From: an uncultured Rhizobiaceae bacterium
Lineage (GTDB): Bacteria > Pseudomonadota > Alphaproteobacteria > Rhizobiales > Rhizobiaceae
DNA length: 64,000 nt
Reading direction: 5' to 3'
Assembly (NCBI GenBank): GCA_951813045.1
Contig: CATOTF010000002.1
Location: forward strand, 3,162,001-3,226,000
Of this stretch, positions 18,302-26,179 are shown piece after piece. A program made the translations under genes and the position numbers. The notes beneath the pieces are model-generated. The model ran no database searches. It had not been told where the DNA came from and saw nothing but the letters and a program-made list of their open reading frames with translations. Every line of letters begins with the position of its first letter. Positions within the stretch are counted from its first letter, which is position 1.

Positions 18302-19197
18302 GTGCTTCTGTCCTTGTCGCCGGCGTTGCTGTTCTTGATTTCGTATTTCACATGCAGGAATTCCCCCGGTCAGCAGAAAAATATCGCGCCGACGGAGCCG
18401 TAATAAGCGGCGGCGGCAATGCGGCAAATGCCGCAGTTGCCATCGCTCGTCTAGGAGGAGAGGCTCATCTGGCTTCAAGGCTCGGTCATGACGAGATCGC
18501 CGATCTGATCATTGCCGGACTGGACAGGGAAAATGTCATTACCGACCTGACAAAGCGTTTTGAGGGGCATCGCTCTTCTTTTTCGTCGATCTATATCGAT
18601 AGTGCCGGTGAGCGGCAGATTATGAATTATCGCGACACAAGCCTGTCGATGGACGCTGAATGGGTCACGCAATCCGTTCCGGGCAATATCAAAGCCTGTC
18701 TCGCAGACACACGCTGGCCGCGGGGTGCACACGCCGTTATGCGGGAAGCACAAATGCAAGGCATTCCCGGCGTCATGGACGCCGAGGCCCCTGTCTTGGA
18801 AGCGCGTGAGGCGGTATATGCGGCGAGCCACGTTGCATTCTCGGCGCAGGGCGCTGCCGATTTTACCGGTGAACAAAATGTGGAAAAGGCGGCATTAAAA
18901 GCAGATCGGGAATTGCCCGGGACCGCTATAATCACCGATGGAGAAAACGGTGTCGTCATGGCAAAAGACGGGAATATCCGTCATTTTCCAGCGTTCAATA
19001 TCAAAGCAATAGACACTCTTGGCGCAGGTGACGTATGGCACGGGGCATTTGCTTTGGCGCTTGCCGAGGGCCAGATTGAAGACGCGGCCATTGTCTTTGC
19101 AAATGGCGCAGCGGCACTGAAATGCACCCGGTTGGGCGGCCGTGATGGCGCACCAACAAAAAGTGAAACGCTAGAATTTCTGGAGAACCAAACGTGA
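18298..19197 (+). CDS. PfkB-family carbohydrate kinase
   Basis: Cytoplasmic sugar or nucleoside kinase of 299 aa, ribokinase fold. The N-terminal PfkB signature is SGGGNAANAAVAIARLGG, and the C-terminal signature DTLGAGDVWHGAFALALAEG carries the catalytic Asp of GAGD. The substrate is unknown: PfkB members phosphorylate ribose, fructose, ketohexoses, sulfofructose or fructosyl-amino acids. It overlaps the HisM-like permease upstream and galM downstream (GTGA), so its substrate is probably derived from what the PAAT transporter imports. Confidence 0.88.
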   Translation: MSASVLVAGVAVLDFVFHMQEFPRSAEKYRADGAVISGGGNAANAAVAIARLGGEAHLASRLGHDEIADLIIAGLDRENVITDLTKRFEGHRSSFSSIYIDSAGERQIMNYRDTSLSMDAEWVTQSVPGNIKACLADTRWPRGAHAVMREAQMQGIPGVMDAEAPVLEAREAVYAASHVAFSAQGAADFTGEQNVEKAALKADRELPGTAIITDGENGVVMAKDGNIRHFPAFNIKAIDTLGAGDVWHGAFALALAEGQIEDAAIVFANGAAALKCTRLGGRDGAPTKSETLEFLENQT

Positions 19198-20228
19198 GCG
19201 TAAATAAAAATGACCTGGAAATCTTTGGCACCGTTCAGGAAGGCGCTGACAAAGGTCAGTCAGTCTACCGTATGCAGCTCACGGGCGGTGGTCTTACCGC
19301 AAATATCCTGACATGGGGCGCGATATTACAGGATTTACGCCTTGATTGTCACGAACACTCATTGGTTTTAGGGTATCCCGAGTTTGAGTCCTACGCGGCG
19401 CATTCCCCCTATTTTGGCGCAACTGTGGGACGTTTCGCCAACCGGATTGGCAATGCGTCATTTGTGATTGATAGCCAGACATATAAAACCGATCCAAATT
19501 TTTTGAACAAACACACATTGCACGGCGGCTCGGTAAGCATGGGAAAACGCAATTGGCAAATTGCCGATCTTGGCACATCCCATGTCTATCTAACGTTGGA
19601 TGACCCGGACGGATTTATGGGGTTTCCCGGTGAATGCCGCGTGACCTGCGACATCACTTTAAAAGAGCATGGTGTTCTGCACATCGCCTATTCCGCCAGA
19701 AGCACAAAACCGACGCCCGCGGGTCTTGCCCACCATTCCTATTTCACCCTCGACGGTGAAGGGGATTGCCGCAATCATGAGATGGAAATTATGGCGGAAC
19801 ACTATTTGCCGGTTGACGATGAGATGATTCCGACCGGCGAAATTAAATCTGTTGCCGACACCATATTCGACTTCCGCTCACCAAAAACTCTTGGGCAGGA
19901 CCTAGCGGGATCGGACATCTATGACCACAATTACTGCTTGAGTGATTCACGCCGCGGCTTACGCGAAGTCTGCAATGTGCGGTCCCCCGCATCTGGCATA
20001 TCGCTTAGTGTTGCAACGACTGAACCCGGCTTGCAATTTTATGCCGGGCATAAGGTCAACACGCCAGTCCCCGGTCTGATGGGAAACCCATATGAGGCCT
20101 ACGCCGGTTTTTGCCTCGAGACCCAGAACTGGCCCGATGCACCCAATCAACCGAAATTTCCGAACGCAATTCTGCGCCCTGACGATGAGCTTCGTCAGGT
20201 CACAGAATATCGTTTTAGTAAGACCTGA
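19194..20228 (+). CDS. galM: Aldose 1-epimerase (galactose mutarotase family)
   Basis: Cytoplasmic mutarotase of 344 aa that interconverts alpha and beta anomers of aldoses. It starts at GTG 19194, overlapping the kinase stop. Catalytic features of the family are visible: GRFANRIGNASF, NKHTLHGG (conserved His), GLAHHSYFTLDGEG (catalytic His) and FCLETQNWPDAPNQPKFP (catalytic Glu). Length is normal. It closes the importer-kinase-epimerase operon and implies that the imported compound or its product is an aldose. Confidence 0.9.
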   Translation: MSVNKNDLEIFGTVQEGADKGQSVYRMQLTGGGLTANILTWGAILQDLRLDCHEHSLVLGYPEFESYAAHSPYFGATVGRFANRIGNASFVIDSQTYKTDPNFLNKHTLHGGSVSMGKRNWQIADLGTSHVYLTLDDPDGFMGFPGECRVTCDITLKEHGVLHIAYSARSTKPTPAGLAHHSYFTLDGEGDCRNHEMEIMAEHYLPVDDEMIPTGEIKSVADTIFDFRSPKTLGQDLAGSDIYDHNYCLSDSRRGLREVCNVRSPASGISLSVATTEPGLQFYAGHKVNTPVPGLMGNPYEAYAGFCLETQNWPDAPNQPKFPNAILRPDDELRQVTEYRFSKT

Positions 20229-20253
20229 TGTTATCCAGCAAAAGATAACATCA
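20226..20253. terminator. Hairpin between convergent galM and trcR
   Basis: Ten-base arms TGATGTTATC and GATAACATCA with loop CAGCAAAA, starting inside the galM stop. No U run on either side. It could serve as a bidirectional mRNA 3' end for the two convergent genes. Confidence 0.4.
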
Positions 20254-20263
20254 AAGCCGGTTG

Positions 20264-20956
20264 CTATTCGGAAGCCGGTTCAGCCTGCGAGTCGCCCAAC
20301 GCACCGAAGTTCTTAAACACGCTATCCGCGTCAATATTTTCCGCTTCCTGCGGGTCGATAGTCGGCTCGACAATCTGCGTTTCAGAAGCCGGAAGCAACC
20401 CGTCTTCCGCCGCACCTTCTTCAACTTTGGGAAGATATTTAGCGGCTTTCGCGACCTCAAAATCGAGATCGATCTGGCTACAGATACCAAGCGTAACCGG
20501 GTCAAGCGGCTGCAGGTTAGCCGAATTCCAGTGCGTACGATCACGAATAGCGGCAATTGTTGTCTTGGTGGTTCCCACTAGACGGATGATCTGTGCATCG
20601 CGCAATTCCGGATGACTGCGAACCAGCCATAAAATCGCGTTTGGGCGATCCTGACGGCGTGACACCGGCGTGTAACGAGGCCCTTTTTTCTTCAACTCCG
20701 GCACTTTCACCTTGGGCTCCAGCAAGGTGAGACGTTTGTCGGGGTCAGCCTCTGCCTCGGAGATCTGATCTCTATTCAATTGTCCGGTTGAAATCGGGTC
20801 AAGGCCTTTAATACCCTGGGCGGAGTCGCCATCTGCAATGGATTTAACCTCTAGAGTATGAAGGCTGCACAAGGCGCCAATTTGTTCGAATGTCAGCGCT
20901 GTGTTGTCCACCAACCAAACCGAGGTGGCCTTGGGCATAAGAAGTGTCGTTGCCAT
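20264..20956 (-). CDS. trcR: Cell-cycle transcriptional regulator TrcR (DUF1013)
   Basis: Cytoplasmic protein of 230 aa. The start at 20956 gives the family N-terminus MATTLLMPKATSVWLVDNTA and has AAGGA a few bases upstream; an ATG 51 bases earlier is not favoured. Conserved DUF1013 blocks: TALTFEQIGALCSLHTLEVK, KKKGPRYTPVSRRQDRPNAI and HPELRDAQIIRLVGTTKTTI, the last resembling a helix-turn-helix. The C-terminus is acidic and variable. In Rhodobacter and relatives TrcR associates with transcription of cell-cycle genes together with CtrA. Its position near rcdA is suggestive. Confidence 0.85.
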   Translation of the reverse strand: MATTLLMPKATSVWLVDNTALTFEQIGALCSLHTLEVKSIADGDSAQGIKGLDPISTGQLNRDQISEAEADPDKRLTLLEPKVKVPELKKKGPRYTPVSRRQDRPNAILWLVRSHPELRDAQIIRLVGTTKTTIAAIRDRTHWNSANLQPLDPVTLGICSQIDLDFEVAKAAKYLPKVEEGAAEDGLLPASETQIVEPTIDPQEAENIDADSVFKNFGALGDSQAEPASE

Positions 20957-21208
20957 ATATTTATCCTTTGCTGGACAATTCCCTGACATCGCAGGGACCG
21001 AGTTCAATACAAGCCTCTCTCATGTGCTCACCCCGTTTTTCGGAGGAGCCGTGGAAAGGCCACGTTTTTTGGAAGTGATGGCGATATACGCTGACGTTCG
21101 GTAAAAAGCAAACCGGCAGTTGGAGATTATTGTGCATCGGACTTTAGAGCGTATATGTTTCACCAACGGCCTTATTGTAAGGACCAACTAAATCAGTGGA
21201 ATTTTCAG

Positions 21209-21400
21209 ATGATTGATGAAAACGAGCCAACCAAGAAACCGCACAATGAAATTACACTTGGGTGTGATCTTTCAACATTTTCTCTCGACGATATTGATGA
21301 GCGGGTAAATGTTTTACAGGAAGAAATTGAACGATTGAAAGCTGAACGCACGCAAAAATCTTCTTCTCTTACCGCCGCTGAAGCTTTCTTCAAGACCTGA
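21209..21400 (+). CDS. DUF1192 family small protein
   Basis: Small protein of 63 aa from ATG 21209. The conserved core LSTFSLDDIDERVNVLQEEI is followed by ERLKAERTQKSSSLTAAEAF, a short coiled coil ending in the AAEAFF tail characteristic of DUF1192. The family is widespread in alphaproteobacteria, without a known function. It lies just upstream of the CtrA box and rcdA. Confidence 0.85.
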   Translation: MIDENEPTKKPHNEITLGCDLSTFSLDDIDERVNVLQEEIERLKAERTQKSSSLTAAEAFFKT

Positions 21401-21426
21401 TATTATTTTACCTATTTTTAACCATT

Positions 21427-21441
21427 TTAACCATTTGTTAA
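21427..21441. promoter_or_regulatory. CtrA-type binding site (TTAA-N7-TTAA)
   Basis: The sequence TTAACCATTTGTTAA matches the full CtrA consensus TTAA-N7-TTAA exactly, with an extra half site (TTTTAACC) overlapping on the left. It lies 195 bases upstream of rcdA, a gene whose product helps ClpXP degrade CtrA and which is under CtrA control in Caulobacter. Assignment is by motif and context. Confidence 0.65.
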
Positions 21442-21532
21442 GCTTTATACGCGTTAATAAACACGATTCATATGCTTGTTCTCCAGTCGTTTTTCGGCAG
21501 TTATTTCAAGGTGAGAATCCCTGTAAACTTTC

Positions 21533-21559
21533 AAGAGCCGTACGCGGCTCTTTTTTTTG
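21533..21559 (+). terminator. Rho-independent terminator upstream of rcdA
   Basis: Perfect 8-bp arms AAGAGCCG and CGGCTCTT around the tetraloop TACG, followed by a run of eight to ten T. This is a textbook intrinsic terminator. It lies downstream of DUF1192 and of the CtrA box but upstream of rcdA, so it either ends the DUF1192 message, ends a short RNA, or attenuates rcdA. Confidence 0.85.
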
Positions 21560-21635
21560 TCTAAAATACAACAGGTCAGGTGCTTTACCATTCACTTCAT
21601 GCTGCATATTGTAGGTGGAGAACCTGGGAGGCGAA

Positions 21636-22184
21636 ATGTCCGGCATCGATAAAAACTCAATCAGTGAACAAAACAACGAACCTGTTCGACTGGCAGAACA
21701 TTTCGCTGGATCCGAGAAATTTCGTGATCTTTTTTCATATGGAATGGACCTTGTTGAAGAGACAGCCTCATTTCTGGACGGTGAGGGTCGACTTGCTGCA
21801 AAAGGCCTTTCTCCATCTGCGTCCGCAGTCTATGGCGCGGAATCGATGCGACTAACTACGCGCTTGATGCAGTTGGCCTCCTGGCTTCTATTGCAGCGCG
21901 CTGTTGCCGAAGGTGAAATGACCGTTGATCAGGTGATGAGTGAAAAGAAAAACGTAAAGCTCAACCAGCTTGCATCACGGGTCGGTGGCGCAGGGTGGTC
22001 TGAATTACCCGAAACTTTCCTGAACCTTATCAATCGTTCTGTCGCGCTCCAACGGCGCATTCAAACGCTTGACAACGAAATTTATCACAGCGACGTCGAA
22101 GTGTCTGCGGTGGAAAATACCAGTCCTGTTGCGTCTCAACAAGCCTTGTTGGAAACAGCATTCGACCGCCGTTTTAAATCCTGA
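21636..22184 (+). CDS. rcdA: RcdA, ClpXP adaptor for CtrA degradation (DUF1465)
   Basis: Cytoplasmic adaptor protein of 182 aa that, with PopA and CpdR in Caulobacter, delivers CtrA to the ClpXP protease at the G1-S transition. The start at ATG 21636 is set by a strong GGGAGG six bases upstream. The conserved DUF1465 core is present: FSYGMDLVEETASFLDGEGR, GAESMRLTTRLMQLASWLLL and QRAVAEGEMT, followed by a helical C-terminal region (LINRSVALQRRIQTLDNEIY). Length matches the family. A CtrA-like box and a terminator lie upstream. Confidence 0.92.
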   Translation: MSGIDKNSISEQNNEPVRLAEHFAGSEKFRDLFSYGMDLVEETASFLDGEGRLAAKGLSPSASAVYGAESMRLTTRLMQLASWLLLQRAVAEGEMTVDQVMSEKKNVKLNQLASRVGGAGWSELPETFLNLINRSVALQRRIQTLDNEIYHSDVEVSAVENTSPVASQQALLETAFDRRFKS

Positions 22185-22314
22185 TCTCAAGTACATAAAA
22201 TGCCTGTTCCATTTGACGGAACTCTCGATCGTTTTGTGGTTTTCCGATGGCAGAGTGATCACATACGGCCCGCTCGCGCGAATAGACGATCACAACGGGT
22301 AGTAACGTCAGCGG

Positions 22315-24300
22315 TTAAAGATTACCTACGTAAGCAAACGCGACTTGAGTGAGTGACCGTCCACTAAACCGATCAGATCTAAGGCGCGAGCGCTCAAATG
22401 CAAACCCCACCGAATAGACAGAGTTTGGTACGGCACGTTTTGTGCCCTGCTTATAATTCGGCGCAACGAGAGCTGCCACAGGCCCCACACGTGTGGAAGT
22501 TGCTACCGCCCACTTTTTAACCGAGCGCCCTTCAAGATCGCCCAATTTCAAAGAATTAGTTGTGGGCTTGTGTGCCTCTGTGTAAATAACTGGCTCTGGT
22601 TTCGTCAATCCAACTTCATTTGGAAGCGGCACACTTAGTGAAGGTTTTTCAACCTGTACAACCGTGGGCTCGGACTCATCATTCACCGCAGTTCGCCATT
22701 GAGGAGTTGTTGCAGCAACAATCTGTTTTGCCCTGTCTATCGGGGCCGCAGCTAACGCCGCTTGAAGTAATTGAGAGCGGGCCTTGGGAGACTTTGGAAC
22801 CGGAACAGATTTTAGAGCATCTGCCAGTCGCGCATTTGACTCTTCATGTTCATCAGACTGCGGTACCAGCTCAATACGCTTGCGCACGAGCGCCGATTCA
22901 ACACGCGCCCTAAGTTTCGAAATATCATATGCTGCAACAGCAGTTTCAACAACGTTCGTAGACCGTTTGGTTAATACTGCTGTATCTGGCACAGGCACGA
23001 ATACGGGGATTGGCGCCGGTAATGATGCGAGTCTTGGTGTAAGTTCTGGGTTAGGTGCACTTGCAACAACGGGTGCAGACCTAGGTGTAATCGTCGCTGC
23101 GGGTGTTGATTCGACCTGTGGAATATCCAGCGGTGGACGGGGTACCCGACCCGCATCTACAGATGATACAAGTGCCAGTTCGGTCGCCCTGACGGGTTCC
23201 GGGGTTGCTTCCTCAACTGGCACTAACGCTGCAATTTGTGTTTCCACTGGTATATCTATACCCGGTCGGCTTCTGGGAACTGGAACGCGGTCCTGTGGGA
23301 GAGAAGCGACTTGCACTTCTTCTGCAGCTGTATTTTCCAGGCTGAACGGGTCAGGCCCTTTTTGTTTTTGTAGTACCGGGGTTTGTGCAGGTTTTTGAGC
23401 AGCAGCAACAGCAACAGGTTTTTCCGGTGCAGGTTTTTTCTGCACAGGCTTCTTGGCGGGTTTTTTCACCACTTTTTTCGCCACCACCCTTTTTGCTAAA
23501 CCTGAATTTTCACCCTCATCCCCACTGCGACCATTTGATCTTCCCGATAAAATACCGGCCAGCAATGTACGTCTTACTTTCGTAGAGCGTCTGCTACCAT
23601 CAGCATTTCGGCCTTTTTTAAGATTGGCCATTGCGGTTTTGTACCCTTTGAGTGGGCGGCCATTTGAGGGAACATGGATTGTTTTGCCGCGCGGGAAGAC
23701 TCGGGCCAATTGCTTTTTATTCATTCGAGGCCAATGGCGTACCCGACCGGTATCCATGTGGACAAATGAGCCGCGATAATATCCTACACCGCCCCGGTGA
23801 GCCTTCAATCCCAATGCCCGTAGTTTTACCACACTTACGTCCGGCATGAAAAAGTCCAGCGCCTTGCCCAAGGTATGCTGGCTTATACGCGCGACCCCCC
23901 GCCCGCGACGGCGTAACATTTTGTTAGTACGCGGTGAACGGTAGCCGGAAATAACGTGAATCGGCTTTCGAGAGCCACTTTTTTGGTAAACTTCCCAAAC
24001 AAGGTCCAGTAGAGCCGGATCCATTCGGGTTGGTTCCTTACGACGCCAGTCCCTAAGAAAACGATTGGCCTTTCTCAGCCCACTCTTTACATATTTCCCA
24101 TTTTTTTTGAATGTGATCTTTGCGCGCTCTTTAGTATGCGTGAAATACATATTCAAAGTTCGCGTCTCGGCGTATGCCCGGCTGGAAAATGCCGACGAAA
24201 ATGCGACAGAAAATAAAATTACCGCAAGCGCACATAACATCGGTACTTTCGTACCTATGCAGAAAAGCCGGGCATCTGTTGATGAAATCGCCAGTTTCAT
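22315..24300 (-). CDS. DUF882 / peptidase M15-like (YcbK-type) envelope protein with long low-complexity tail
   Basis: Exported protein of about 661 aa; ATG 24300 is chosen because it places a signal peptide (MLCALAVILFSVAFSSAFSS, then RAYA) near the start; ATG 24345 is possible. The DUF882 domain (residues ~60-190) has the M15 zinc pattern SQHTLGKALDF (His and Asp ligands) and FVHMDTG (His ligand), plus HVISGYRSPRTN. Such proteins cleave cell-wall peptides or act as YcbK-like hydrolases. The remaining ~450 residues are rich in Pro, Ala, Val and Lys, probably disordered and periplasm-spanning, with clusters such as KKPAKKPVQKKPAPEKP. Divergent-strand neighbour of rcdA (convergent ends). Confidence 0.82.
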   Translation of the reverse strand: MKLAISSTDARLFCIGTKVPMLCALAVILFSVAFSSAFSSRAYAETRTLNMYFTHTKERAKITFKKNGKYVKSGLRKANRFLRDWRRKEPTRMDPALLDLVWEVYQKSGSRKPIHVISGYRSPRTNKMLRRRGRGVARISQHTLGKALDFFMPDVSVVKLRALGLKAHRGGVGYYRGSFVHMDTGRVRHWPRMNKKQLARVFPRGKTIHVPSNGRPLKGYKTAMANLKKGRNADGSRRSTKVRRTLLAGILSGRSNGRSGDEGENSGLAKRVVAKKVVKKPAKKPVQKKPAPEKPVAVAAAQKPAQTPVLQKQKGPDPFSLENTAAEEVQVASLPQDRVPVPRSRPGIDIPVETQIAALVPVEEATPEPVRATELALVSSVDAGRVPRPPLDIPQVESTPAATITPRSAPVVASAPNPELTPRLASLPAPIPVFVPVPDTAVLTKRSTNVVETAVAAYDISKLRARVESALVRKRIELVPQSDEHEESNARLADALKSVPVPKSPKARSQLLQAALAAAPIDRAKQIVAATTPQWRTAVNDESEPTVVQVEKPSLSVPLPNEVGLTKPEPVIYTEAHKPTTNSLKLGDLEGRSVKKWAVATSTRVGPVAALVAPNYKQGTKRAVPNSVYSVGFAFERSRLRSDRFSGRSLTQVAFAYVGNL

Positions 24301-24503
24301 TTTGGTTTCAAACTTACCTTTACACTCTTCAAAACACCAACACACGGTAATTCAATAGAGAATATTGACACCCAGCATAGCACAACACTTAATCACAGTT
24401 AATTGCGATTATTTAGTGGCGTGGCTAAATAGTGCTCATATCTTGGTTAATATAGCGTTTCAGGTCTGAATTTGGAAGTTTTCAGTCGGTCAATTAACGT
24501 GAA

Positions 24504-26003
24504 TCACGCAGCTTCGCCGGTTTCACTGGCCTTTATGCCATTTGGATCAATGTTATGTTCTTTCAACTTGCGATAAAGAGTCGACCGACCAATCCCCAAA
24601 CTGCGGGCGACATTTGTCATTCTTCCCTTGTGGTGGTCAATCGCAAAACGGATCATCTCCCCCTCAACATCTTCCAGAGACCGCAGGATACCCTGTTCAT
24701 TAAGCAGAGGGGACAGGGCGTATAAATCGTCATTTCCGTGGTCCGTCACCGCCGTGGCGCCGGGTTCTGAAAAAGGCACAACGGCAGAAGGCATCGCTGG
24801 CACGGTGCCATCATGCCCCATAGCGACCGCAATTTGAGGCAGATCATCGATCGTCAATTCATCACCTTCGCATAGGATAACCGCCCGAAAAATCGTATTT
24901 TCAAGCTGGCGAATATTACCTGGCCATTCGTAAGTTTCCAGAAGTGAAAGTGCGTCTTGGCGAATACCGGCTATGTTACGTCGGCCTTCTTCAAGGCAGA
25001 TGCGTGCCATGAAATGTCGCACCAGCGCAGCAATATCCGTCTTACGGGACCGAAGTGGGGGAAGATTAATCGGAAATACGTTGAGTCGATAATAAAGATC
25101 TTCGCGAAATTGACCGGCCTTGACGAGCTCAATCATATCCCGGTTTGTCGCTGAAATTAGGCGAATATCCACCTTCACGGGGCGTTTGGACCCAACCGGG
25201 TCGATTTCGCCCTCCTGTATCGCACGCAAAAGTTTTACCTGGATATCAAGCGACAGTTCACCGACTTCATCGAGAAACAGTGTACCCCCATCGGCCTCCT
25301 TAAACTTACCGACATGATTTCCGGTTGCACCGGTAAATGACCCTTTTTCATGGCCAAAAAGAATGCTTTCGACCAGATTTTCAGGCAACGCCCCGCAGTT
25401 CACGGTTACAAACGGTTTTCCTTTTCGGTTGCTCGACCCCTGAATGGCCTTTGCAATCACTTCCTTACCGACGCCGGATTCACCCTCGATCAATATCGGT
25501 ATCGATGATGAAGCAGCCCGCTGACCAAGGCGCGTAACCTTTTCCATAGCGGGGCTGTTTGCGATCATATCATCGAACGTAAAAGTGCCGTTCGTACTTT
25601 TACGGATTTTGGAGACCGCATCCTCCATTGCCCCGAGTTTCAAAGCATTTTGAATTGAAACTTTCAGCCGTTCAAACGAAACCGGCTTCGCACAAAAATC
25701 GCTGGCTCCAGCACGAACAGCACTTACAACTGTATCAATTCCACCCTGCGCGGTTTGAACAATTACAGGTTTGTCCATGCCAATTTCGCACAACTTGCCC
25801 AATACCCCCATACCATCGAGACCAGGCATAACAAGATCAAGGACAATAAGATCAATTGACTGACCGGCAGGACTTTGCAGGTAATCGATTGCCTTTTCAC
25901 CATCATCGCACAGAACAGCCCGGTGCCCCATCTTATTGACGGAATTTTCAAGCAACCGCCGTTGTACCGGTTCATCGTCAACGATAAGGATAGTTGTAGT
26001 CAT
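24504..26003 (-). CDS. NtrC-type sigma-54 response regulator (orphan)
   Basis: Regulator of 499 aa from ATG 26003. Receiver domain (1-120) with phospho-acceptor Asp in IVLDLVMPG and Lys in FCAKPVSF; AAA+ domain (about 145-370) with Walker A GESGVGKE, Walker B GGTLFLDEVGEL and R-finger region (FREDLYYRLNVFPI); C-terminal Fis-type helix-turn-helix (MTNVARSLGIGRSTLYRKLK). The sigma-54-contact loop reads GSFTGA rather than GAFTGA. No histidine kinase is adjacent, so the partner is elsewhere. Length and layout are normal for the family. Confidence 0.9.
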   Translation of the reverse strand: MTTTILIVDDEPVQRRLLENSVNKMGHRAVLCDDGEKAIDYLQSPAGQSIDLIVLDLVMPGLDGMGVLGKLCEIGMDKPVIVQTAQGGIDTVVSAVRAGASDFCAKPVSFERLKVSIQNALKLGAMEDAVSKIRKSTNGTFTFDDMIANSPAMEKVTRLGQRAASSSIPILIEGESGVGKEVIAKAIQGSSNRKGKPFVTVNCGALPENLVESILFGHEKGSFTGATGNHVGKFKEADGGTLFLDEVGELSLDIQVKLLRAIQEGEIDPVGSKRPVKVDIRLISATNRDMIELVKAGQFREDLYYRLNVFPINLPPLRSRKTDIAALVRHFMARICLEEGRRNIAGIRQDALSLLETYEWPGNIRQLENTIFRAVILCEGDELTIDDLPQIAVAMGHDGTVPAMPSAVVPFSEPGATAVTDHGNDDLYALSPLLNEQGILRSLEDVEGEMIRFAIDHHKGRMTNVARSLGIGRSTLYRKLKEHNIDPNGIKASETGEAA

Positions 26004-26179
26004 GGCGCCGCCGGACTCTGGGTAAATATGATTCGGATTCTCAATATGGCACATGCCAATAAAAGGTCATTTAACCGACTGAATGAACAATTCGTTAACG
26101 CGGAGCGAAGCAACTTGAATTAAGCGCCTATAATCAAATTAGAAATTGCGCCCCTCACCTTCGATCAAGGAAAAACTAA

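Noticed and set aside
22200-22352. A 50-codon open frame after rcdA, starting at ATG 22200
   Set aside because: No family, no good ribosome site, and its end overlaps the DUF882 gene on the other strand; coding character is weak.
22784-23398. A 204-codon open frame on the plus strand within the DUF882 gene
   Set aside because: It is the antisense of the Pro/Ala-rich low-complexity tail, giving a Ser/Thr/Gly-rich nonsense sequence.
24380-24420. TTAATCACAGTTAA as a CtrA site upstream of the DUF882 gene
   Set aside because: The half sites are spaced by six bases rather than seven, so it does not fit the consensus.
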